The notes below the pieces were generated by a model that worked only from the letters and a program-made list of their open reading frames with translations, did not search any database and was not told where the DNA came from. A stretch of DNA of 17,858 nucleotides from Actinomycetes bacterium. GTDB lineage: Bacteria; Actinomycetota; Actinomycetes; Streptosporangiales; Streptosporangiaceae. Shown piece after piece: positions 1-4,804 of the stretch (position 1 is the first letter of the stretch; each line of letters begins with the position of its first letter). Made by a program: the position numbers and the translations under genes. The stretch spans positions 1-17,858 of the forward strand of contig JAOPYP010000467.1 of the NCBI GenBank assembly GCA_025964635.1, in the 5' to 3' direction.

Positions 1-1011
1 GCCGAGTACTCCGGGCTCATCGCCGGGCTGGAGACCGCCGCGGACCTGGCTCCCGGCGCTGATGTCCACGTCAAGATGGACTCCAAGCTCGTGGTGGAGC
101 AGATGTCCGGGCGGTGGCAGATCAAGCACCCGGCGTTGCAGCCTCTCGCCTCCCGGGCCAGCGCGGCCGCGCGGCGCCTCGGCCGGGTCACGTACGAGTG
201 GGTGCCGCGGGCCCGGAACACCCACGCGGACCGGCTGGCCAACCAGGCCATGGACGAGGCGAGGAACGGCGGCGGCGGGGGTGGTGCCGGGCGATCCGGC
301 GGCGCCAGGTCGGAGGGCTCGTCCCCTGACCCCGGGGGCCCGCGCTCCGCGCCGCGGCCGGGCCCCGGGTGGACGGCGGCGCAGAGCGAGCCCACTACCA
401 CTGTGCTGCTGCGGCACGGCGAGACCCCGCTGTCGGTTGAGCGCCGGTTCGCCGGGCGGGGGGACATCCCGCTCACCGAGACCGGCCGGCTCCAGGCCAA
501 GGCGGTGGCCCAGCGCCTCGCGGCGGCCCGCGGCGGCGTCGATCTGATCGTGACCTCACCGCTGCAGCGGGCCCGGCTGACCGCGGAGGCGGTGGCCGCC
601 GCGACCGGGGCCCCGGTGCAGGTGGACGACGGCTGGATCGAGGCGGACTTCGGTGCGTGGGAAGGACTGAGCTACGCCGAGGCCATGCAGCGCTGGCCCG
701 ATGAGGTGACCGCCTGGATGAAGGACACCTCCGTGGCGCCGCCCGGGGGAGAGAGCTTCTCCGCCGCCGGCCGCCGGGTGCTGGCCGCGCTCGACCGGTT
801 GCTGGCCCGCGCCGAGCCCGGCCGGGTCGTGGTGGTCAGCCACGTCACCCCGATGAAGACCGTGCTCCGCCACGCACTGCTGGCCCCGCCCCCGGCGCTG
901 CGCCGCATGCACCTGGACGTGGCGTGCCTGTGCGAGGTGGACTGGTACGCCGACGGGCCGGCGGTGGTCCGGTCGTTCAACGACACCGGGCATCTTCAGT
1001 CACGGGACTAG
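1..1011 (+). CDS. Bifunctional RNase HI / histidine acid phosphatase, 5'-truncated by the window
   Basis: The frame is open from base 1, so the start lies upstream; about 336 residues are visible. Residues 1-82 are the C-terminal two thirds of an RNase HI domain: AEY with the catalytic Glu at 2, MDSK with Asp27, and HADRLAN with His75 and Asp77. This domain cleaves the RNA strand of RNA:DNA hybrids. A Gly/Pro-rich linker (about 85-130) leads to a histidine phosphatase (phosphoglycerate mutase-like) domain with RHGET at 138-142, an EADFGAWEGL segment and the second catalytic His in VVSHVTPMK. The fusion is the actinobacterial type known from M. tuberculosis Rv2228c and S. coelicolor SCO2299, where the phosphatase domain has been linked to alpha-ribazole phosphate (cobalamin pathway) activity. 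The stop lies only 28 bp before rnpB, whose promoter occupies the gap. The identification is secure; the phosphatase substrate here is inferred from the family. Confidence 0.93.
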   Translation, partial: AEYSGLIAGLETAADLAPGADVHVKMDSKLVVEQMSGRWQIKHPALQPLASRASAAARRLGRVTYEWVPRARNTHADRLANQAMDEARNGGGGGGAGRSGGARSEGSSPDPGGPRSAPRPGPGWTAAQSEPTTTVLLRHGETPLSVERRFAGRGDIPLTETGRLQAKAVAQRLAAARGGVDLIVTSPLQRARLTAEAVAAATGAPVQVDDGWIEADFGAWEGLSYAEAMQRWPDEVTAWMKDTSVAPPGGESFSAAGRRVLAALDRLLARAEPGRVVVVSHVTPMKTVLRHALLAPPPALRRMHLDVACLCEVDWYADGPAVVRSFNDTGHLQSRD

Positions 1012-1022
1012 CCGGGCCGCCC

Positions 1023-1028
1023 TATGCT
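1023..1028 (+). promoter_or_regulatory. Candidate -10 box of the rnpB promoter
   Basis: TATGCT fits the actinobacterial TANNNT -10 pattern. It lies 10 bases before the first paired base of the RNase P RNA, so a start near 1035 would fit. No good -35 is visible 17 bases upstream. It sits in the 27-base gap after the rnhA/phosphatase stop. Confidence 0.5.
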
Positions 1029-1038
1029 GAGGGAACGG

Positions 1039-1451
1039 CGGGCGAGCCGGCCGGGCGGCCGCGCCGGGACTCCTGGTCCCGGTGAGGAAGGTCCGGGCTC
1101 CGCAGGGCATGGTGGTCGGTAACGCCGACCCGGGGTGACCCGCGGGAAAGTGCCACAGAAAACAGACCGCCCGGGCACGGGGCTTGCCTCCGGTGCCCGG
1201 GTAAGGGTGAAACGGTGGTGTAAGAGACCACCAGCGCCGCAGGTGACTGCGGCGGCTTGGTAAACCCCACCTGGAGCAAGGTCAGAAGGGACCCCGGCTT
1301 GTGCCGGGGGACTGCGCGAGCGTTTGAGGGCGGCCCGCCCGATGCTCGCGGGTAGACCGCATGAGGCTGCCAGCAATGGCAGCCCTAGATGGATGGCCGT
1401 CGGCCCGCTTCGGCGGGTGCACAGAACCCGGCCTACAGGCCGGCTCGCCCG
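1039..1451 (+). ncRNA. rnpB: RNase P RNA (class A, M1 RNA)
   Basis: This is the catalytic RNA of ribonuclease P, which matures tRNA 5' ends together with RnpA. The ends are set by a perfect 14-bp P1 helix: 1039-1052 pairs with 1438-1451. Conserved core stretches are present in order: the P4 5' strand region with GAGGAAGGTCCGGGCTCC (about 1083), CCACAGAAAACAGACCGCC (1153-1171), GTAAGGGTGAAACGGTGG (about 1201), AGATGGATGGCCGTC (1387-1401), and ACAGAACCCGGCCTACAG (1421-1438), which closes P4. A CCCGC-TTCG-GCGGG tetraloop hairpin lies at 1404-1417. Length (about 413 nt) and sequence closely resemble Streptomyces rnpB as I recall it. Open frames crossing it are chance products of GC content. Its 3' end is repeated twice further downstream (see the repeat entries). 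Confidence 0.96.
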
Positions 1452-1458
1452 CCGCCTG
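1404..1458 (+). repeat. rnpB 3'-end repeat, copy A (within the genuine gene)
   Basis: This is the native copy. It comprises the UUCG hairpin, the CR IV/P4 strand, the 3' strand of P1 and seven bases beyond. Bases 1434-1458 recur at 2051-2075, and 1404-1458 recur at 4002-4053, all in the same orientation. Confidence 0.8.
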
Positions 1459-1465
1459 CGCTCCT

Positions 1466-1492
1466 GACCTGGTGTCCTGGGGTCAAGAGGTC
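1466..1492 (+). terminator. Weak candidate terminator hairpin after rnpB
   Basis: GACCT (1466-1470) can pair with AGGTC (1488-1492) around a 17-base loop that itself contains short complementary bits. There is no T-tract. It lies 15 bases after the rnpB P1 helix, where a processing or termination signal would be expected. The evidence is thin. Confidence 0.25.
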
Positions 1493-1546
1493 GCAACTTC
1501 TCTCGTGAGGTGCCCGTCCGGGTCGCTCATGCCTTCGCACTATGGA

Positions 1547-1561
1547 CGGCCCGGCGGGCCG
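1547..1561. terminator. GC palindrome between rnpB and the convergent acetyltransferase gene
   Basis: CGGCCCG-G-CGGGCCG is a perfect 7-bp inverted repeat. It starts two bases downstream of the acetyltransferase stop (minus strand) and about 95 bases past rnpB. Its place between convergent genes suggests a bidirectional terminator, although it has no T-run. Confidence 0.35.
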
Positions 1562-1563
1562 GA

Positions 1564-2040
1564 TCAGCCAGGCAGCCGTTTCTCCATGTAGATCCGCCGG
1601 TAGACGTCCTCGGCGCGCCGCTCGACCTCGGTGTAGCCGAGCCGGGCGTAGATGGCCTGGTTCTCGGTCATGACCTCGTGGGTGAACAGGGCCATCCGGG
1701 TAAGCCCGCGGCGGGCGGCCTCCTCCTCGGCGAAGCTCATCAGGACCCGGCCGAGCCCATGGCCCTGGGCTCCGGGGTGCACGGCGATGTTCTCGATAAG
1801 CAGGTGGTCGTCGCGAGGGTAGAGGGTGAGCACGGCGGTGATGGGGGAGCCGGTGACCCAGGTGGTGCCGGCCTCGACGGACGGACCGTAGTCGCGCAGC
1901 ATGGGGCCGGGAGGCCCGTCCATCCGGGTGAGGTACCTGGCGTAGGCGGCGTCGATGAGCGCCTTGATCGCAGGCAGGTCGGCGGCGGTCGCCCGGCGAG
2001 GGCTGAACGGCTCGGGCGTGGTATCGGGTGGCGGCGGCAC
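1564..2040 (-). CDS. GNAT-family N-acetyltransferase
   Basis: The protein has 158 residues from the GTG at 2038-2040. It is a single GNAT fold. Motif A, ending in QGHGLG (92-97), binds the acetyl-CoA pyrophosphate after the strand HLLIENIAVHP. The later NQAIYARLGY (127-136) is the typical motif B end with its Tyr. Such enzymes move the acetyl group of acetyl-CoA to an amine; the substrate cannot be read from the sequence. The open frame continues to a GTG at 2166, but that extension is low-complexity, crosses a tandem repeat and has no ribosome site. The GTG at 2040 has a -10-like TACAGT six bases upstream, which suggests a leaderless mRNA, and the family homology starts just after it. The gene is convergent with rnpB. 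Confidence 0.87.
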   Translation of the reverse strand: MPPPPDTTPEPFSPRRATAADLPAIKALIDAAYARYLTRMDGPPGPMLRDYGPSVEAGTTWVTGSPITAVLTLYPRDDHLLIENIAVHPGAQGHGLGRVLMSFAEEEAARRGLTRMALFTHEVMTENQAIYARLGYTEVERRAEDVYRRIYMEKRLPG

Positions 2041-2046
2041 GGGCCG

Positions 2047-2052
2047 ACTGTA
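2047..2052 (-). promoter_or_regulatory. Candidate -10 box giving a leaderless acetyltransferase mRNA
   Basis: On the minus strand TACAGT (TANNNT) ends six bases before the GTG at 2040. That spacing places transcription start at or next to the start codon, and no Shine-Dalgarno sequence is present. The box overlaps the first bases of rnpB-repeat copy B. Confidence 0.45.
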
Positions 2053-2075
2053 CAGGCCGGCCCGCCCGCCGCCTG
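2051..2075 (+). repeat. rnpB 3'-end repeat, copy B
   Basis: Twenty-four of 25 bases match 1434-1458 (end of rnpB and the seven bases after it), in the same orientation. The single difference is T to C. The upstream hairpin part of the repeat is not clearly kept. Identity of this length is unlikely by chance even in GC-rich DNA. Confidence 0.65.
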
Positions 2076-2134
2076 ACGGCCGCGCCTTGGCGCCCGGACC
2101 GGGCTTCCTCGCGATGTGGACCCCATCCCACCGT

Positions 2135-2181
2135 GGCTGATCAGGAGCACGGCTGATCAGGAGCACGGCTGATCAGGGCAC
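2135..2181. repeat. Three tandem 16-bp iteron-like repeats
   Basis: GGCTGATCAGGAGCAC occurs at 2135-2150 and 2151-2166 without a gap. It is followed by GGCTGATCAGGGCAC at 2167-2181, which lacks one base. Each unit contains the 8-bp palindrome CTGATCAG. The array ends 15 bases before the first strong DnaA-box-like sequence, an arrangement like plasmid iterons. It lies upstream of the acetyltransferase and could instead be a regulator-binding array. Confidence 0.75.
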
Positions 2182-2196
2182 GCCTGTGGGCGAATC

Positions 2197-2348
2197 TGTG
2201 GATGACCTGTGCATATGCGCCGTGGATCTGTGCGCAGGGTGGGGATAACGCTGTGGACTTCCGGAGAGCCACACGTTACGCACAGCCGTTTACCTGGATA
2301 GGGACCTTCCACACCCTGTGTACAGAGGGTAATAGAAATATGTCCACA
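2197..2348. other. Cluster of DnaA-box-like 9-mers
   Basis: Compared with TTATNCACA or the actinobacterial TTGTCCACA in either orientation, sites with eight of nine matches are TGTGGATGA (2197-2205), TGTGCATAT (2208-2216), TGGGGATAA (2240-2248), TTACGCACA (2276-2284) and ATGTCCACA (2340-2348). Weaker ones are TGTGGGCGA (2185-2193), TGTGGACTT (2252-2260), CCTTCCACA (2305-2313) and TGTGTACAG (2317-2325). Nine candidates within about 165 bp is far denser than anywhere else I see in the window. No dnaA or dnaN gene is near, so this looks like an ectopic DnaA-binding locus (datA-like) or an origin. Binding is inferred from sequence only. Confidence 0.6.
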
Positions 2349-2408
2349 GCGATCGCTGCATGAATGCATAAGATGAGCCGAAAGTTTATCAGAAGTTTAT
2401 TTGAATGT
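2331..2408. other. AT-rich patch with AAGTTTAT direct repeats (unwinding-element-like)
   Basis: Only 25 of the 60 bases at 2341-2400 are G or C, in a window that is mostly near 70%. AAGTTTAT occurs at 2382-2389 and 2393-2400, one helical turn (11 bp) apart. The patch adjoins the DnaA-box-like cluster, as a DNA unwinding element does in a bacterial origin. It could also be a promoter region. Confidence 0.5.
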
Positions 2409-2450
2409 GATCCGCTGGGAGAACGGTGGGGATTGAGGACGTCCAGGCTT

Positions 2451-2456
2451 TAGGCT
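2451..2456 (+). promoter_or_regulatory. Candidate -10 box TAGGCT
   Basis: TAGGCT matches the actinobacterial principal sigma factor -10 consensus. TTGAGG at 2433-2438 resembles a -35, but the 12-base spacer is too short for a normal promoter. A start near 2463 would give a 35-base leader to the 16-codon ORF at 2498. Confidence 0.3.
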
Positions 2457-2497
2457 GGCCGTCAGGGGGACGGGCAGCCAAGGGGGAAGTAGTGGTC

Positions 2498-2548
2498 ATG
2501 AGACCGTACGCGCAGTGCAAGGAAGCCAGGGCCTGGCTGGCGACATGA
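2498..2548 (+). CDS. Possible 16-codon ORF (leader peptide) with strong ribosome site
   Basis: The ATG at 2498 follows AGGGGGAAG (2481-2489) by eight bases. It opens a 16-codon frame, MRPYAQCKEARAWLAT, ending TGA at 2546-2548. The last codons overlap the inverted repeat AGCCAGG-G-CCTGGCT (2524-2538), so translation could affect a hairpin. It lies in the otherwise gene-free stretch 2182-2809 and is followed by about 260 bases before the next gene. No homology is recognised. It could be a regulatory leader peptide or chance. Confidence 0.25.
   Translation: MRPYAQCKEARAWLAT
2524..2538. repeat. 7-bp perfect inverted repeat
   Basis: AGCCAGG-G-CCTGGCT lies inside the 16-codon ORF. The one-base centre makes it more suited to dimeric protein binding than to an RNA hairpin. 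Confidence 0.4.
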
Positions 2549-2707
2549 TCCGGCTCCCTTCGTCCTGGCCCTTAACCGGCTTCTCGCGGCAGCGGTTTAC
2601 CGGATAGTCTGCCCTTTTGTTCCATCATTTTCATAGTTCCGAAAATGGCGGTGCTGGATTTTATCGCGGCCGCATAAGCTGCTTAATACCGCCTTCCCCG
2701 ACAGTGT

Positions 2708-2720
2708 CCTCCACTGGAGG
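2708..2720. promoter_or_regulatory. Palindrome upstream of the zinc-protein gene, possible operator
   Basis: CCTCCA-C-TGGAGG is a perfect 13-bp palindrome about 90 bases before the ATG at 2810. That is a plausible operator position. The rest of 2549-2809 holds AT-richer DNA (for example 2616-2640) and no gene that I can support. Confidence 0.35.
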
Positions 2721-2809
2721 GCTGTCCTGAGAAGCGCCGGAGCAGACTGCCCGACAGCGGTTCAAACAGTCGTACGGCAGCCGCAGGTGCTGCATCGGAG
2801 GTGTGCGCC

Positions 2810-3418
2810 ATGAAGACCAACGTCAGGAACGAGGACGCGATCACCCGGGCCATGGGCTGGCTCGACCAGTTGCGTGAGGACGGTCGCGCTGAGCCGGTAT
2901 TCGAGAGTGGCAGCGAACCGGCCACTGCCGACGGTCCGCCCGCGAACGCCACCGCCCGGCCGCCACACATTGTCAGTGGCGGGCATGAGATGCGCGAAAA
3001 CGTGGAGATAATCGAGCGGGCGCCGATCGGCGATGCCCTGCGCATACCTATCGCGTGGTGCGAGATGGATTCGTGCATTTCGCACTACGGGCATCCCGCG
3101 GCGCTTGGGGAAGCTGACATCCGCGCCCGTGCGATCGCAGACGGATGGCGAGTCGATGCGCTCAGTCGGCTGGCTTGCCCGCAATGCCAGCGGAGCGTGC
3201 CCTGGTTCCGGACCACCCACCCGATCGTGCGGTGGGACCGGGACAGGGCGGTCCACGCGGCCGTCCTGATGGCCGCAGCCGCCCGCGACGATGCCAGCGG
3301 CGGCGCTGGGCACCGGGCCGGAAGAGGCGTAATCCGGGCTGCCGAGGGGGCGCTCGTCCCGTGGCCGGCCCAGGGACGGCACCGGGAATACCTTGGAGAC
3401 TCCGGCAGTGCAGGCTGA
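2810..3418 (+). CDS. Small protein with four-cysteine putative zinc site, function unknown
   Basis: The protein has 202 residues from the ATG at 2810, chosen because GGAGG at 2797-2801 sits eight bases upstream; an in-frame GTG at 2801 lies inside that site. The N-terminal half is polar and low-complexity. The recognisable part is C84-x4-C89 followed by C123-x2-C126 with ADIRARAIADGWRV between. This matches the layout of short actinobacterial zinc-ribbon-like proteins in which an Ala/Arg helix and a GW pair separate the two cysteine pairs. His93 and His96 are nearby alternative ligands. The C-terminal 70 residues look disordered. The 3' end overlaps the ATP-binding protein gene by 26 bp, suggesting coupled translation and joint function. 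I do not recognise a named family. Confidence 0.72.
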   Translation: MKTNVRNEDAITRAMGWLDQLREDGRAEPVFESGSEPATADGPPANATARPPHIVSGGHEMRENVEIIERAPIGDALRIPIAWCEMDSCISHYGHPAALGEADIRARAIADGWRVDALSRLACPQCQRSVPWFRTTHPIVRWDRDRAVHAAVLMAAAARDDASGGAGHRAGRGVIRAAEGALVPWPAQGRHREYLGDSGSAG

Positions 3419-3980
3419 GCAACACGATCGGATCCAGCCCAGGGTCACGACAGCAGAGGCGGCACGGCTGGTTGGCAGTGCAGCCAGCCACTGGCTGGCA
3501 CCTGCTGTGGAGGCGGCCGCCCTGGTGAGCGGTGAGTTGGCGCTCCGCCCGGATCATGCCAGCATGCGCTGGGCGTGCCTCCGGCGGATCGGCACGCCCA
3601 CGCCCGGCGGGCAGGCCAGCCGGGTTCGCCGCGCCCGGGACTTCACGGCCAGCACCTTGCACCAGTGGGGCGTGGCCGAACGCTGCGATGACATCGCGAT
3701 CGTCGTGTCGGAGCTGGTGACCAACGCGTTGCTGCACGCACCGGCAGATTCGGGCAGCACGCATGCCGGGTGGCCGATCCAGCTCGGCTTGCTTCATCCA
3801 GGGCACCGCGTCATGTGCGCTGTCGCCGACGCCAGCAAGGCGGTCCCGGTTCCCAGGGAGCCGGACCTCTTCGACGAAACCGGCCGCGGACTGCACGTCA
3901 TCGCCGCGCTCAGCGACCAGTGGGGCTACACCACCTCTGGCGACATGGGGAAGATCATCTGGGCGTTGTTCTCCACGTGA
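3393..3980 (+). CDS. RsbW/HATPase_c-type ATP-binding protein (anti-sigma-factor-like)
   Basis: The protein has 195 residues from the TTG at 3393. Residues about 75-195 form a GHKL ATPase domain: N-box SELVTNALLHA (106-116) with Glu107 and Asn111, VADAS (144-148) in the place of the G1 aspartate motif, and DETGRGLHVIAALSDQWG (161-178), the GRGL lid typical of Streptomyces RsbW-like regulators. These proteins bind or phosphorylate anti-anti-sigma partners or sequester sigma factors; no partner gene is present here. The start is uncertain: the TTG has only a weak GGGAA upstream, overlaps the preceding gene by 26 bp, and the ATG at 3564 would still keep the whole ATPase domain. The N-terminal 70 residues match nothing I know. 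rnpB-repeat copy C follows 21 bases after the stop and may serve as a terminator. Confidence 0.83.
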   Translation: METPAVQAEQHDRIQPRVTTAEAARLVGSAASHWLAPAVEAAALVSGELALRPDHASMRWACLRRIGTPTPGGQASRVRRARDFTASTLHQWGVAERCDDIAIVVSELVTNALLHAPADSGSTHAGWPIQLGLLHPGHRVMCAVADASKAVPVPREPDLFDETGRGLHVIAALSDQWGYTTSGDMGKIIWALFST

Positions 3981-4001
3981 CTTGCCCCTGCCTGCCGCCG
4001 T

Positions 4002-4053
4002 CCCGCTTCGGCGGGTGCGCAGAACCCCGGCCTGCAGGCCGGCTCGCCGCCTG
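4002..4053 (+). repeat. rnpB 3'-end repeat, copy C
   Basis: Against rnpB 1404-1458, 49 of 55 bases are kept, with two A-to-G changes, one inserted C and one 4-base deletion. The UUCG hairpin CCCGC-TTCG-GCGGG (4002-4015) is intact, and the P4/P1 part has become the perfect palindrome CCGGCCTGCAGGCCGG (4027-4042). It cannot be a working RNase P RNA. Two successive hairpins just after the stop at 3980 could terminate transcription of the ATP-binding protein gene. Confidence 0.7.
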
Positions 4054-4176
4054 AGTTTGCGGCCTCGCGGAGGGCGAGCACGGAGGGGACACGACAGCAG
4101 CCCGGCTGGCATGGTGGCCGCCGGGCCGCGGTCGTCCGGATAACTTGCGGTGGGATACGTGCCGGCGCGCCTGCTG

Positions 4177-4602
4177 TCATGAGTGCGCGGGCGCTGGCGC
4201 GGTTGCGCGCCGGGTGATGCGCAGAGCCAGGAGGGTGAGCGCCGAGGCAGCCAGGGCGCTGCCGAGGGCGATCAGAACTATCAGCCAGCCGGGCATGCCC
4301 CCGGCTGCGGCCAGGGGGATCACTGGTGGCGGTACGGCCGGGCCGGCGCCCCCTGTGCCGGGTAGAGGGACATCCATGGCCAGGGCGGCGGGCGCTCCGG
4401 CCAGGAAGACCACGATCCCGGTGACCAAGCTCACGGCGTACCAGCGGATGCGCGAGATAGCAGTTCTCGTCCGGCCGTCGCCGGCAACGTTACCTTCTGC
4501 TGCGGGCGGGCCCGGTGCGCCGGGCTCGGGCGGGTGGATCATTGCTCCGTTCATGGTCGCCTTACGGGCAATGCTCGGTCGGGGCGTGGTCGTGATCGGC
4601 AT
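4177..4602 (-). CDS. Small two-helix membrane protein, function unknown
   Basis: The protein has 141 residues from the ATG at 4600-4602. GGGAG (4611-4615 on the plus strand as CTCCC) sits eight bases upstream; the frame continues to a further start at 4671 without such a site. Residues 1-50 are polar and Pro/Ala-rich, likely cytoplasmic. Residues 53-75 form a hydrophobic helix ending APAALAMD, which could be an anchor or late signal sequence. A Pro/Gly-rich stretch (76-102) would be outside, and a second helix (103-127) is followed by RITRRA, a positive stop-transfer end. No catalytic motif is visible and I do not recognise a family. It is divergent from the LuxR regulator and its leader ORF, with 114 bp between the starts, so a shared control region is likely. 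The 120 bases between copy C and its stop show nothing clear. Confidence 0.65.
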   Translation of the reverse strand: MPITTTPRPSIARKATMNGAMIHPPEPGAPGPPAAEGNVAGDGRTRTAISRIRWYAVSLVTGIVVFLAGAPAALAMDVPLPGTGGAGPAVPPPVIPLAAAGGMPGWLIVLIALGSALAASALTLLALRITRRATAPAPAHS

Positions 4603-4716
4603 GGTGCTGACTCCCTTGGGCCTGGTGATCCGGGTGAGGAAGCATTGCGCTGCCCCGGCCGGCGCGGTCAATCACCGCTCTCATCAGGAACTTTAGGGAA
4701 AATGGGAGAGCGGCAC

Positions 4717-4800
4717 ATGACCAGTACTGATCAATGTCAGCACGCTGCCGCCCTAGTTGATTCTGGTCATCCCCGAGGCCACGAGACGGAAGTACGCTGA
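4717..4800 (+). CDS. 27-codon ORF immediately upstream of the LuxR regulator (possible leader peptide)
   Basis: The ATG at 4717 is preceded at six bases by GGGAGAG (4704-4710), a far better ribosome site than that of the following gene. The frame encodes 27 residues beginning MTSTDQCQHAAALVDSG and ends with TGA at 4798-4800, four bases before the ATG at 4805. This close stop-start spacing suggests translational coupling or a regulatory upstream ORF. It has one Cys and four His but no recognised homology. It could equally be a chance ORF. Confidence 0.42.
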   Translation: MTSTDQCQHAAALVDSGHPRGHETEVR

Positions 4801-4804
4801 TGAG

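Noticed and set aside
1008..1496. Open frames on both strands across 1008-1591
   Set aside because: They cover RNase P RNA, which is identified by the P1 pairing and conserved core segments.
2041..2166. 42-residue N-terminal extension of the acetyltransferase to GTG 2166
   Set aside because: It has no ribosome site, low complexity and runs through a tandem repeat. The GTG at 2040 has a well placed -10 box.
2135..2408. Calling the array the chromosomal oriC
   Set aside because: oriC in actinobacteria normally lies between dnaA and dnaN, with rpmH/rnpA nearby; none of these is here. I kept it as origin-like only.
3162..4112. 316-codon minus-strand frame opposite the zinc protein/ATPase pair
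   Set aside because: The plus strand carries N-box and GRGL motifs; the minus product has only biased composition.
4757..4804. TTG start at 4757 for the LuxR regulator
   Set aside because: There is no ribosome site, it overlaps the 27-codon ORF, and the added 16 residues lack family character. The ATG at 4805 is preferred, though not proven.
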